DNA of 64,000 nucleotides. Origin: Salticus scenicus (lineage: Eukaryota; Arthropoda; Arachnida; Araneae; Salticidae). Each line of letters starts with the position of its first letter. Position 1 is the first letter of the stretch. Location: contig OZ005655.1 in the NCBI GenBank assembly GCA_963930645.1, positions 138,865,456 to 138,929,455 on the forward strand, in the 5' to 3' direction. Of this stretch, positions 1 to 11,875 are shown one piece after another. Under the pieces are notes generated by a model. The model saw nothing but the letters and a program-made list of their open reading frames with translations, ran no database searches and had not been told where the DNA came from. The position numbers were made by a program, and so were the translations under genes.

Positions 1-72
1 CAGTAGAAATCAGATGGTATTGGTGTGTATGTGTTACACACACATACACACCAATACTAGCTGATTTCTACT
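1..72. repeat. Near-perfect hairpin at the window edge
   Basis: Two arms of about 35 bases, built on AGTAGAAATCAG and GTATTGGTGTGTATGTGT, face each other around a TA-rich turn. The only clear mismatch is a three-base block (ATG against CTA). It may continue to the left of the window, so the element type is unknown. It could be the tip of a palindromic MITE. Confidence 0.75.
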
Positions 73-361
73 TCTAGCGTTTAATAGATTGAAAATATAA
101 ATAACTTACAATCATATTAAAATCTAAATTTAAAATGATTAAATAATAATAATAATAAAACTTCCCTTGTCCCATTTTGTAAAAAAAAAAAAAAAAATCT
201 CGCTTTAGTACAAATAATATTTACAAAGATTTGGTGCAGTTTTCAGTGATGAAAAATCTTTACAGATAATTTAAAAGATGCTTCGGGTGCTGAAGATTTC
301 ATTTCTTCAGAAGACAACGTGAAAGTTTTTCCAGTGGCAGTTATGGGGATTTCAAAGCAAT

Positions 362-1555
362 AAAATTTATGCTGTTATTGTATGGATTTTGATTCTTTTC
401 TTTTTCACTCTGTTCCTACAAATTGCACCAAATCAGCATTATATATGTATGATTTTCATATATATGACAAATACAGATAAAATGTGTTCCACTTGTCGAC
501 AACCTAAATGCAGTTTTTTGGCTTTAGTTCTGCAAATGTAAAAAATCTGGAGTGACTTCACTCGACCTTCCGAACATTGAGTAGTTAACAGCTTTGTAGA
601 TAAAGTAGAGTTGTTAAACAAACAAAAGAGAGAAACCATAATAGAGTGTTTGAGTATTTTTCTACATATATTACACGATGTTTTATTTAACGCTACTGAA
701 CTTCGAGCCCATTGATCATAATGATAAAGAATTTTTCGTTGTGTCCCTGTAAAAACCTATAGATGCTAGATTCATCAAAATGCTGATAGTTGGTGCAACA
801 GTGATTTATAATATTCATATAAATTTTCAGCTCAATTGAATAAGGCGTTTAGATGCTATCGCGCTTTTAAAAATTTGGTTCCATAGGCCATTATGATAAA
901 GAATTTTTCTTTGTGTCCCTGTAAAAATAACTGTAAGTGCTAAATTCACCAAAATCTATGCAAGTTGGTGCAACTGTGACCTATAACGTGTGTACAAATT
1001 TTTTGCTCAACAAATTTTTTGCTCGGATTAATAAGGCGTTTAGACGCTATCACACTTTTAAAAATTTGGCCCCATAGGACATAATGATGAAGAATTTTTC
1101 TTTGTGCCCCTGTAAAAAAACTGTAAGTGCTAAATTCACCAAAATCTATACAGTTCGTGCAACTGTGACCTATAACGTGTGTACAAATGTTTTGCTCAGA
1201 TTAATAAAGCGTTTAGACGCTATCGCACTTTTAAAAATTTGGCCCCATAGGCCATAATGATAAAGAATTTTTCCTGGTGTCGCTGTAAAAAAAACTATAT
1301 GTGCTAGATTCACCAAATTCAATAGGGTTCGTACTATGGTGACTTAGAATATACGTACCCACTTTCAGCTTATTCGAACAAAGCGTTTAGACGCTAGCGT
1401 GTTCACTCACACACATACGCACACACATACATATATCATCGTAAAAATAGTGAAAACGGACTCAGGGGACCTCGAAACGTATAGAAACATCAAAATCTCA
1501 AATTCGGATTTTTGACATGATTACAATACTTTCTTCACTATAGTGTTCGGAAAGT
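362..1555 (-). repeat. Left arm of a 1.2-kb inverted repeat
   Basis: This arm is the reverse complement of 1636-2188 plus 3481-4149, with an 80-base spacer at 1556-1635. It consists of about 185 bases of flanking-type sequence (362-546) followed by a complete E1 element in minus orientation (547-1555). That element has its tail hairpin near 547, three monomers of roughly 150-190 bases (each with TTTTTCTTTGTGTCCCTGTA and TAGACGCTATCGCAC motifs), a CA microsatellite near 1405-1435, and the head hairpin at 1530-1555. Because the arms run past the E1 tail, a segment larger than one element was duplicated in inverted orientation. Confidence 0.85.
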
Positions 1556-2385
1556 AAAATTCCAATTTTAATATCTGAATACTCATCCTTGAATTGATTA
1601 AAAGCCTCCTTTAAACAACACAATATTAAATTTTTACTTTCTGGACACTATAGTGAGGAAAGTATTGTAATCATGTCAAAAATCCGAATTTGAGATTTCG
1701 ATGTTTCTATACGTTTCGAGGTTCTCTGAGTCCGTTTTCGCTCTTTTTACGATGATATACGTATGTGTGTGTGTATGTATGTGTGTATGTGTGTGTGTGT
1801 GTGTGTGTGTGAGTGAGTGAGTGAGTGAACGCGCTATAATCTAAACGCTTTGCTCGAATGAGCTGTAAATTGGTATGCATGTTGCAAGTCACCGTAGCAC
1901 GAACCCTATTGATTTTGATGAATCTAGCACTTATAGTTTTTTTACAGGGACACAAAGAAAAATTCTTTATCATTATGGCCTATGGGACCAAAATCTTAAA
2001 AGTGCGATAGCATCTAAACGCCTTATTCAATTGTGCAAAAAATTTATACGCATATTATAGGTCACAGATACTCAATCTGTATAGATTTTGGAGAATCTAG
2101 CACTTATAGTTTTTTTACAGGGACACAAAGAAAAATTCTTTATCATTATGGCCTATGGGGCCAAATTTTTAAAAGTGTGATAGCGTCTGGGCCGTCCATA
2201 AATGATGTCACGCTCGGAGGGGGGGGGGGGGGGGGGAGGGTTCATGAAATTGTGACAGTTTGTGATAAGGGAGGGGAGGGGAGGGGAGTAACAAAAAGTG
2301 TGACATCACATATTTCAGTTAAAATACAAACATTTATATTCAGCAGTTGAAATTTTGAAATTGTTTTGAAATTGTCAAAGATTAA

Positions 2386-2718
2386 ACTTCCTACTCACGT
2401 ACTCGTGTTTGTGAGCATTGCAATTTGTATTTTGCATCCAGTGTCATGTTGAAGAAACACATAACTGTTATGCATAAAACCACGAAAAAATGTCAGCCAG
2501 AAGCTGGCAAAATTAGACCGCTTCGAATTGCTGCACGCAGACAAAAAGAAATCAGGGCTGTAACTGCTTTCAAAGAAAATTTTGAATTTGCAGACTGGGT
2601 GGATGAAGATGACATTGACATCACAGGGGTTACTATACCCGAGGATAATACAAATATCAAAATGCCCGTGTATTCAATGAATGAACATATATCTTCTCCA
2701 TGGGAAGAAGAGTCATAA
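2386..2718 (+). pseudogene. C2H2 zinc-finger protein fragment
   Basis: An open frame follows a stop at 2383 and ends at a TAA at 2716-2718. Near its start it shows one C2H2 finger: C-E-H-C at 2410-2421, then LYFASSVMLKKHITVMH with two histidines in standard spacing. A basic stretch (RPLRIAARRQKEIR) and an acidic tail (WVDEDDIDITG, SSPWEEES) follow. No initiator methionine precedes the finger, so this is either a terminal exon or a fragment. A poly-A tract lies 120 bases downstream, which could mean retroposition. It sits wholly inside the TIR element 2189-3480, so it may be that element's own protein end or captured host sequence. DNA or RNA binding is the family role; the target is unknown. 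Confidence 0.5.
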
Positions 2719-2834
2719 TGCATGGTAAACGATTACAATTAATTTATGTTGTATGATTGGGTATGTAATTTTATAAATGTTAATATAATTAATGTGACAA
2801 ATAACAATTCATTTAAGTAAAACTAACAATTGAG

Positions 2835-2874
<40 letters not shown>

Positions 2875-2901
2875 ATCTGTTTTAGAGTGTTTTGTGATCA
2901 T

Positions 2902-2934
2902 AAAGTGAAGATATATTCAATATATCTTCACTTT
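2902..2934. repeat. 15-bp perfect hairpin, 3-base loop
   Basis: AAAGTGAAGATATAT pairs exactly with its complement around TCA, just after the poly-A tract of the zinc-finger fragment. No U-tract or other sign of function is seen. Confidence 0.8.
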
Positions 2935-4149
2935 AATTCAATATATTTTTCATATAATATTTAGTGCTTATGAATTACAGATTTGTCTTTGAATAGTTTA
3001 AAGCATTATAAAATGTGAATCTTTAATAAATTTTCCATAAAATGAACTTTTTTGCTGGATTTGGCGACTTTGTTACATGGAGGTACGACTGTATATTAAA
3101 TTTTATTCAGTTTTCCAAAATACTACTGTTTTCAATTGCTGTTTTCTATGAATACTTTACAACTGTTCTATATTAATTTGGATTTTCTTTTTGTAAACCT
3201 TACTCTTAGTTCATACAAAATAGCTACACGTATCATTATTATGGTTATATTTACAGATGTCATTAAGATCCATAGTCAACATTTAAAAATAAAATTTAAA
3301 ATATGATCTCTAGTCTAATATTTTGTTTCTGAACTTCAAGTAATTATTGATGTATGTCATGTTCCGTAGCATGTGACAAGGGGGGGGGGGTATATTGAAA
3401 CGTGACACTTTGTGACAAAGGGGGGGGGGGAGGGGGTCCAAAATTCTGAAGAAAAAAAAAGCGTGACATCATTTATGGACGCTTTATTAATCTGAGCAAA
3501 AAGTTTGTACACATACTATAGGTCACAGTTGCACCAACTGTATAGATTTTGGTGAGTTTAGCACTTACAGTTTTTTTTACAGGGACACAAAGAAAAATTC
3601 TTTATCATTATGGCCTATGGGACCAAATTTTTAAAAGTGCGATAGCATCTAAACGCCTTATTCAATTGAGCTGAAAATTTATATGAATATTATAAATCAC
3701 TGTTGCACCAACTATAAGCATTTTGGTGAATCTAGCATCTATAGGTTTTTACAGGGACACAACGAAAAATTCTTTATCATTATGATCAATGGGCTCGAAG
3801 TTCAGTAGCGTTAAATAAAACATCGTGTAATATATGGAGAAAAATACTCAAACACTGTATTATGGTTTCTCTCTTTTGTTTGTTTAACAACTCCTCTTTC
3901 ATTACTTTATCTACAAAGCTGTTAACTACTCAATGTTCGGAAGGTCGAGTGAAGTCACTCCAGATTTTTTACATTTGCAGAACTAAAGCCAAAAAACTGC
4001 ATTTAGGCTGTCGACAAGTGGAACACATTTTATCTGTATTGTCACATATATATGAAAATCACACATATATAATGCTTATTTGGTGCAATTTGTAGGAACA
4101 GAGTGAAAAAGAAAAGAATCAAAATTCATACAATAACAGCATAAATTTT

Positions 4150-5190
4150 TAAAACTGTTAATTACTCAGTGTTCGGAAAGTCGAGTGGAGTCACTCCAGA
4201 TTTTTTGTATGTGTCTTCACTGAATTAACTTTTATTGATGCATAATAATAATAATAATAATAATTAATATATATAATGACCCTCATCTGTCATGAACGAA
4301 TCCGGTTAGTACCGCTTCAAAACAGAAACTTTTGGCAGCCATTTTTTTTTCCGTTTGTTTATTCAACTTAGGAAACATACATATCATTTTCATACATGTT
4401 TTGTATCGCACATATACTTATTTATTTCCTATAAAACCTTGAAAAACTATTCAATTGTAATGTTTAAATGTCTAAATTAAATATAATGGAACACTGGCTG
4501 TTATAAACATGAACCTATAAATAGAATTATGTAACTTCATGATTATAAAAAATGCAATACCAAATAAAAACAAACCAAAACTGTTGCCATTCAGAAAATA
4601 CAAATTCCAAATGGACAACTTTTTAATTCCGAATGAACGACTCTTTGACTGTTTCATTAAAAAAAAAAAACGCTTAAAATATTTCTAAAACATATTAAAG
4701 CCTTAAAAATCTTAAAATATGTGTAAAAACGCATTAAAGCCTTTAAATATTTTTATCAAACTTCATTGTTTGTTTACATTGTAAGGTATGATTGGCTTCG
4801 AGTTTAGTACGTAAATGCCGCCAGTTGATTTTAGTTTTGAAATTAGTGTAAAATGATAGTTGGGATAGAATGTTTGGTTGGGCAAGTAAAAGTCACCAGT
4901 TGAAATGAGTATTGAAAGTAGAGTAGTCTAAGGTGATAATGTCGAGTGAAGGTAAAATGTTCGGTTGAGAATGAGAAAGTCCCTAGCTGGATCCTGGATA
5001 TTTTGGCGATGTTGTGGGTGAGATAGCTGGTTGGAGGTATCGAGTAGAGGTGAATTTGGGTTAGCATGGAGTGTCTGTAGTTATTGGATAGTTAGTTAGA
5101 AAATTTGAAAACAGGATCTACGATAGTCTTAAAAAAGAGTATTTTGGTAAAATGAAGTGAATCGTTTTTTCTTATTATGAGGACTTTAAA
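4150..5190. other. No gene seen; E1 tail relic
   Basis: The first 60 bases (4160-4206) hold an extra E1 tail (GTTCGGAAAGTCGAGTGGAG, then CACTCCAGATTTTTT). AAT and TA microsatellites lie at 4245-4275. Short open frames on the minus strand (4472-4657, 4843-5067) show no family resemblance. Confidence 0.6.
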
Positions 5191-5721
5191 TACGCAAGCG
5201 AAGTGATGACGTCACTTGCCGTTCGTGGACACAAGAAAAATATTTCCTATGTTAAACGCCCAATGGATTTTTCGTAAATTTTTTTTAAAAATCGAGGGAA
5301 ATTATTTCCCGATTTTAATCCCCATATTTAGATCTAGATATGTATTAGTTATCATGCGCATGTGTTAGATTGAGTTATTTTGCTGCCAAATTGACAAAAT
5401 TTTAATTTTAAATTTCAAAACTCTAGATAAAAAAAAAAAAAAAAAAAAAAACTTCCATATTCCATTGAAAACATAAACATTTCATTTCAAAGGATGATAT
5501 TTACACAATAAATATCCAACTAATATACTAATTAAAAGGAAAATGATAAATATTCTATCATAATTTGAAGTGAAATTTGTTTTCAAATGTCTAAATAAAG
5601 TATCTGATATAAGATCGGACGAGAACCGGTACTTTCAGCATGGTATGGCCGTTGGCATCTGATATAAGATACTAATATGTTGCAGCGGAATAAATTTGAT
5701 ATCGGTCTTCCTTGGCAGAAA

Positions 5722-5752
<31 letters not shown>

Positions 5753-6164
5753 TATCGCCAAATTATCTGGCGAATATAATTTAATTTGGTTATTTTAAAA
5801 ACTTATATTAAGAGAGTAATGAATAAAATGAAACAATATTTCGCACAATACATATTACGAATATATACATCTGGCATGTATATTTTCGTAGTACGTTTTT
5901 GATCGCCAAATACAAAAACGCCAAGGACAACAGAGTTTTGAAATTTAAAATTAAAATTTTGTCAATTTGACAGCAAAATAACTCAATCTAACGCATGCAC
6001 ATGATAACTTATACATATATATACCTGAATATGGGGATTAAAATCGGGAAATAATTTTCCTCGATTTTTAATATTTTTTTACAAAAAATCCAATGGGCGA
6101 ATAACATAGGAAATCATTTTCTTGCATCCACGGACGGTCAGTGACGTCACACTTCGCCTGCGTA
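5191..6164. mobile_element. 974-bp element with ~235-bp TIRs
   Basis: Left TIR 5191-5425 and right TIR 5934-6164 are diverged inverted copies, both starting at an outer TACGCA(A/G)GCGAAGTG and a TGACGTCA-type palindrome. The centre (5430-5930) has poly-A, a TA microsatellite (5731-5754) and no coding capacity. A partial copy matching the left half lies at 27165-27490. The target duplication is not clear. It is non-autonomous and the superfamily is unknown. Confidence 0.7.
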
Positions 6165-7034
6165 TAGAGCACTTAATGGAACACTGTGATGTGTTGTTGC
6201 TGTTGTGTTGTCAGGCCTATATTTTTTGTCAACCAGCAGTTTTTTTATTGTCATTCATATTTATTGATCGGGTAGAAATTCTTTTAATTTCAGAACAAAA
6301 ATTATAAAATATCGAAACACATTTGATTTATAAACAAAAATTGAAAATGCATTTAAATGATCACGTGGTAACCATCATGATCTAAATCTTGTTTTCAAGA
6401 TTTATCGTTCACATTCCGTCATTTTTGACGGGGTTATATACTAGTAACAATATATTAATAGTAATAATAAAATCCTGCCAAAAATTACTTGTTATAAGGT
6501 CGTTATTTTATTTTTATTTTCCGAGGAACTAAACAGTACCTAGGCCCCAATTATCACTAATTCTTAATAGAGAGTGTGCAAATACTGAATGCGATCAATT
6601 GAAAGTTACAATGAAGTTTCTCTTGCATTGCACATTTTATTATATTTGCAGAATTTTTTTTTGTAAAACTTACGTCATGTTAGTATGAAAATACTTTTGG
6701 AGGGTTGCATTTTAGTTTATAACTCGGCATCCCATGGCCGTCCCATGTTCAAATTCCCAATAAACGTAAAAATAACATATAATTTTTAAAGAAAAATTAA
6801 TTATGTACTTTTTGATATATTGAAGGTCAAAGGTCAAAATGTTTGACCTTCAAATGAAAATATATGCATGTGATATACCATTCGAAAGCCTATATTGTAA
6901 GCTTTCTAATGATACCAATTTTATATCTCCAAGTTAATTAGGTAACAAAAGATGGGTACATTATAATTGAACGAATGGTTAAGGGGCTCACAAGAAGTAT
7001 GTGTCAAATAAAACTGTTCCTAAACAATTTTATT
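6165..7034. other. No gene seen
   Basis: AT-rich sequence with two AAGGTCAAA-type repeats near 6825-6855. Nothing coding or structured is recognisable. Confidence 0.5.
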
Positions 7035-7680
7035 TATTAAATTTATACTGTAAAAAACCCCTATGCGCTAGATTCACCTAAATCAGTGTAGTTCGTGCAA
7101 CGGTAACCTATAACATGTGTATAAATTTTCAACTCAATCGAATGAGACATTTAGACGCTATCGAACTTTAAAAAATTTGGGCCCACAGACCATAATGATA
7201 AGACGCTATCGCATTTTAGATAATTTAAGACCATAAGGCACAATGATAAAGAATTTTTCTTTGTGTTCCTCTGAAAAAAACAATAAGTGCTACATGGTTC
7301 AAAATAGATATATTTAGTGTGACGGTGATCTATAACATGTATATACATAAATACATTTTCAGATCAATCTGATATGGCGTTTAGACGTTGCCGCACTTTA
7401 AAGAATTTGAGGCCTTAGGGCATAATGATAAAGAATTTTCGTTGTGTTCCTGTAAAAAACCTATAAATGCTAGATTCACCAAAATTTATTCACTTCGTTT
7501 AACAGTGATATGTGTATAAATTTTCAGCTCAATTGAATATGGTGTTTAGACGCTATCGCAGTTTAAAGAATAGGGCTCATAGACCATAACGATAAAGAAT
7601 TTTTCTTTATGGCCCTGTAAAAAAAACTATAAACGCTAGATTCACCAACCTTTATGCAGTTCGTGAAATGAATTTGTGTT
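7035..7680 (-). repeat. E1 monomer array fragment
   Basis: Four diverged E1 monomers in minus orientation, each with CATAATGATAAAGAATTTTTC, CTGTAAAAAA and a TTAGACG.TATCGCA motif. No head or tail hairpin is present, so this is a relic of the E1 body. Confidence 0.75.
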
Positions 7681-8452
7681 GCTCAAATTCACTATGTCAT
7701 GTTCTCTACTGAAAATGGTATATATAATGCAACTGGTTTGAGTACAAGAACTCAGAAAATATTTGCGTTACGGTCTATGAGAGGTATATTTTTAAATCAC
7801 AATTTAATATCTTTCTTTATACAACATACAACATTACGAAATAAATATATATTTTTTTAAGACACCATTTTTTTTTTTTTTTTTTTGTAAAATAAGATAT
7901 GATTAGTGTAACTCATTGCTTTAAGTGCCCCACAAAGTTGTTCTGATTCATTATGCGAGATAAGGAAAAATTGTTTCATGTAAACAAATTTTCAGCGTTG
8001 TGGGGATTTTTTTACTGAATGATATGATACTAAGCAAACATTAGGACTTCAGGATTACATAAAAGCAATCGTTTTAATGGTATATCTTTAGAAATAAAGC
8101 TATAAAAGCTGCTTTTCTGACACGATTTACTGCATAGCTAAAATAAAAGGTACTTTTGTACGGCTTGTTGTTTTTGGACAATATACTACAAAGGCAATCG
8201 TTTCGTAAGGGCTACCTACATAAAAGCAACCTATTACATTTTTTTTTTTTTTTTTTTTTTTTTAATAGAGAAAAATATATACAAATAATTTTTTGCGAGG
8301 TTTTTCCCATCATAATTAAAACCAAAATGTTTTTAACACGCTTTTATTAGCTTCACCTGTATATATGTTTGTATGTATAATGTATGTTTGTAACCGCTCT
8401 GGGAGCAAACAAAAAATCTATATTGTAAAAAAAGACTTTCCCCTGTGAACAC
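7681..8452. other. No gene seen
   Basis: Poly-T tracts at 7870-7887 and 8240-8264. No supported coding or RNA feature. Confidence 0.5.
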
Positions 8453-8521
8453 TGTGGCTGCGAGGTAAAGCTCTGCGCTACGAAACTAAAGGTCTAGCGT
8501 TCGAGCCCAGTCAGGGGAGGT
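8453..8521 (+). repeat. tRNA-like SINE head
   Basis: A tRNA-like block has an A-box-like TGGCTGCGAGG and an exact B-box GTTCGAGCC about 45 bases apart. Acceptor-stem pairing is poor and no poly-A tail follows, so it reads as a SINE head or relic and not as a working tRNA gene. Confidence 0.45.
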
Positions 8522-8589
8522 TTTTTCAAAAATGGTCTTTGTTTAATTCTAAATTATTTTAATTAAAGATTTAAATGTATGTAAATATT

Positions 8590-8640
8590 ACGGTGTGTCA
8601 CTCACACGATTTTCTCTTACCCTGCATTTTAATACTAAGA
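8590..8640 (-). repeat. E5 tail hairpin relic
   Basis: GGTGTGTCACTCACACGA, then TTCTCTTACCCTG, matches the E5 tail at 52264-52310 nearly base for base. No head is found nearby, so only the 3' end of this copy is recognisable. Confidence 0.65.
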
Positions 8641-9451
8641 TAGATATTTTGTGCTTTTTAGTTCACATTTCTATAAAAGCGTGTTCTTTAATTTTTTTAA
8701 ACTATAATATTATTTAATATGGCTTCATGGAGCAAATACATTGAAAGGTTAAATGATACAACGCGTAAGAACAGTTGGAAAGGGCTCATAATCTATGTGA
8801 AACACATGACTTTTATTTTATTTCATTTCATATTTTTTTTTAACCAAAAGCCGGTAAAGTATAGTATCCTCTAAGATTAGAAAAATGCTGTAAAAATTCA
8901 TGTTTCATTCATATCAGATTTATCATACTATGTCCAAGATAAGCGACAGAGAATTACTTTGTATTATTATTCGGAAATAATGAAAAATTTTGCACGTGAC
9001 TTTTTGACGTGTATTGTAATTTTCTTGATCTTTGACTGATAGCGTGGATCAAGTACGCGTGGCTTATTCAAGGGATACAATTTTCGTAGTAAAAATTTAG
9101 ATAGGAGAATACATTCAAAAGTTCGAGGAGACTCTGCTCTTTTGTAATGAAGGCATTTATGATAAAACCATTCTTCTCTTAAACATGTTTTTGTTAGAAA
9201 GTATACTGAAAGTTTGAATTGGTGCGATACAAATGTATTTGCCTGAAGTTATTATCAATCTATAACATTATTCAGTCAAATGTTTGTAGGTAGAGCAAGT
9301 GTATGATTATATATAAAATTGAAAGCTTGAATAAATATGTTAAACACTTTTGGAATTTAGAAATCAGAGAGTGTAACTTTTAAAGTAAGGTTTAGAAGAT
9401 ATTAAACTCTGAACTTAAGTTATTAATATATAGTGGGTGATCATATTAAAA
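8641..9451. other. No gene seen
   Basis: AT-rich sequence without recognisable coding or repeat structure. Confidence 0.5.
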
Positions 9452-10626
9452 CTAGTATGTTGTGGCCACCACAAGACTTTCTTCTATATTTTCTTATACA
9501 AATTCACGCAGTAACAATTAAAAAAAAAAAAAAAAAAGATTTTTTCAGTTTTTTTTCCGTTAAAAGTAAAAAAAATCGATAACTTTGTTTTAAATTACCA
9601 CATATTTATAGTTCAACCATTCGTTTTAAAAGTATTGACGAGACCTTTCGATAGATACCGATCTTGAAAATTTACACCCCCTTGGGGGGGGGGGGGGTAA
9701 CTTCCCCATAGGGTGGGGAAGCAATGCCCCAAATTTTTTTCCTAATTAACTACTATTATTATCAATAATTCATATTAATTTCACAATCACAGGTTAAGAA
9801 TAACTCTCATTATGTACATTTATACGAAATTTTTTCCTATACTGCCATGTTAAAAATTTAGAAAAAATACGATCACAGCGCCACCTGTTGAGCGATTGAT
9901 CCCCAAATCTAATCAGCCTCAGTTTATGTCAGGGGCCAACTAAATACCAAGTCTGGTTAAATTTCGTAAAAAAAAAAAAAAAAAAAATGCGATTTTTTTT
10001 TCTAAGTTTTTTTTTCGTTAAAAGTAAAAAAAAAGTCGATAACTTTGTTTTAAATTATCACAGATTTATAGTTCAACCATTCGTTTTAAAGGTATTGACG
10101 AGACCTTTCGAAAGATACCCATCTTGAAAATTTACTCCCCTTGAGGGGGGACTTCCCCCCCAGGGGGGGTGGCGAGCCTCCTATGCATACAAAAAAATTT
10201 TCCCAGTTGACTATCTCTATTATAAATAATTCTTGTAAATTTCATAATGATTACTAGAATATAATTTTCTTTATGCACATTTATACAAAATTTCGTCCTA
10301 TATCACCATGTTAAAAATTTAGAAAAAGCGGGATGGCAACGCAACCTGTAAGACAATTTTTACCAAAAGTTGATAGGCACTAACTTATGTCAAGGTGCAA
10401 CTACATACCAATTTGTATAAAATTCTGTGCAGTAGTTCTTGAGATACAGTTGCCACAAAATTTTGTCACACACACACACACAGACAGACAGACAGACAGA
10501 CAGACATTTTCTAAAAATGGTCAAATCGTGTTCTACAGCTCTCAAAACGTGTAAATTCATCAAAAACCCGAGGTCAAAAATTTTTACGAATCCAATACTT
10601 TCTCTATATTACATATAGAAGAAAGT
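9452..10626 (-). mobile_element. E2 element, copy A
   Basis: A full-length copy in minus orientation. The head hairpin (10597-10626) is followed by TATTGGATTCG, ACACGTTTTGAGAGC and a GTCT/TG microsatellite (10467-10506). Two diverged modules of about 480 bases follow, each with poly-A/T, a GATAACTTTGTTTTAAATTA block and a G-rich patch. The tail is a TTGTGG-TGG-CCACAA hairpin and then CTAG before T. No coding capacity. Confidence 0.8.
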
Positions 10627-11181
10627 AAAAATTTGATTGCTTTTGCATTTTTTTTTCCCGTCTAAGGAAAGATATACAAAAAACATTTTTAGACTCATCA
10701 TTAGAACTCATCATTAGTCTTAGACTCATTATTAGAACACTTTAATTATGTGTTCGTTTAGGGGATCCACCACAAATTCAAAAAAAAAAAAAAATACTTT
10801 GGATGACCTTGTAAAAAAAAAAAAAAAAAAAACTACAAATGTAATTTTAACACATGATTTCACTTATTGTTTACGATTTTTTTTTTCCAGAAATAGCACA
10901 AAATATTTAAACATATAAATATATACTAGAAGAGTTTATTGTTATTTTTTCTGTTTATTTATTTTTTTTTTTCTATAGTCATTTAATTTATGATATATAT
11001 ATTCCTAAAACTATTAATTATTTTGGCAAGTTTTTTTTTTCCTAACCAGAAAGGGTTTCAACAAAATTTTACAAAACTGACAGAAAAATTGATAAAACAT
11101 GAAATATATTATTAATTCACACATTAAAATATGAGTATTCGTAGTAAACAATTTTTTATTACGAAATGATTTCAAAATATG
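10627..11181. other. No gene seen before the BEL insertion
   Basis: AT-rich flank with poly-A tracts (10781-10794, 10814-10831). It ends at the target site of the BEL/Pao element. Confidence 0.5.
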
Positions 11182-11186
11182 GGTGA

Positions 11187-11627
11187 TGTTTGAACGTAGC
11201 TTTCGGTTTCGTTTCGCCAGCCCCCCGACTCGTAGTTGGCTCTTTGCCAAATGAGAGGTGATTTTTCTCTCTTTGAGAATGTTACTTTTTTTCTAGTTTA
11301 GTTTTCGGCCTGTCTAAAACAGGAAGTATTTTTCTTTTCTCTTGAACATGAAAAGTTATTATTTACATATCTTGATCTTGGCTCCTTTATGGAGAAACAA
11401 TATTACCACCTGAATAATTAATGAATAATTATAAATTGTGAATCAGTCTTTAATATTCTGCAAATAATTTCTCTTTTGTGTTTAATCGCTAAATAAAGTA
11501 TTTATGCTCTCCCAACTGACTTTATGACTGAAATTGAACACGTGAACTACAAATTTATAGATTAAGAAGTGTTTGTGATTACATGATTCTGCAAATTTTT
11601 CATGACGCAGTATAATATTTTTTTTCA
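11187..11627 (+). repeat. 5' LTR
   Basis: Begins TGTTTGAACGTAGC and ends TTTTTTTTCA. It is identical to the 3' LTR except at 11204. An AATAAAG at 11492-11498 is a candidate polyadenylation signal in the same place in both LTRs. Confidence 0.95.
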
Positions 11628-11646
11628 TGGTGAACGAAACTCGGGA
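11628..11646 (+). promoter_or_regulatory. Candidate primer-binding site
   Basis: TGGTGAACGAAACTCGGGA directly follows the 5' LTR and begins with the TGG expected opposite a tRNA 3' CCA. I could not match it to a specific tRNA. Confidence 0.6.
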
Positions 11647-11752
11647 TAAGTGAAATCCCTTGAAAGTGAAATTACCTTTAGATATTAATTTATCTGGATT
11701 TGGATTTGAAAGCTTGGATAATTTATTGTGAAAACGAAACTGAAAAATAATA

Positions 11753-11804
11753 ATGACTGGAATTCCGGATTCGTTATTGGATAGCTGCCTGGATATGGAA
11801 CCAG
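11753..11804 (+). CDS. Candidate short first exon of gag
   Basis: An ATG at 11753 opens a frame that reaches an in-frame stop at 11840 if unspliced. A strong donor (CAG|GTAAGC) follows at 11805, and an acceptor (AACATAG) ends at 11906. Removing the 102 bases joins 17 codons plus one base to the gag frame without a shift, at the conserved EKLKAKR start of the BEL gag region. Splicing is inferred only; translation from ATG 11876 or 11897 is the alternative. Confidence 0.4.
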
Positions 11805-11875
11805 GTAAGCAAAATTTAACTACTATTTATAACATTGATTAAATGAAATTAGAAATTTGAATTATTTGAATTATT

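Larger units (their letters stand above)
2189..3480. mobile_element. TIR element inserted in the inverted-repeat arm
   Basis: The ends carry perfect inverted repeats of about 20 bases (GTCCATAAATGATGTCACGC), followed inward by poly-G tracts (2218-2236, 3380-3388, 3421-3430) and TGTGACA motifs on both sides. The uninterrupted E1 monomer in the left arm shows the pre-insertion site. Compared with it, about four host bases are replaced and no clean target duplication is visible. It holds a C2H2 zinc-finger fragment (2386-2718), a 32-base poly-A (2839-2870) and a hairpin (2902-2934). I cannot assign a superfamily. Confidence 0.7.
1636..4149 (+). repeat. Right arm of the inverted repeat, split by an insertion
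   Basis: An E1 element in plus orientation runs from its head hairpin at 1636 (ACTTTC...GGAAAGT, then TATTGTAATC) through a TG/AC microsatellite (1757-1830) and monomers to its tail (CCAG at 3960). Flanking sequence then matches the left arm to about 4149. The arm is interrupted at 2189-3480. Removing that block leaves about 1.22 kb, the same length as the left arm. Confidence 0.85.

Noticed and set aside
1707..2350. Open frames on both strands with shared FTGTQRKILYHYGLWDQ-like peptides
   Set aside because: They lie in E1 monomers and microsatellite. The shared peptide comes from the DNA repeat, not from a protein.
11014..11250. Minus open frame repeated at 17179-17370
   Set aside because: Both overlap the two LTR copies. 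The shared sequence is the LTR itself.
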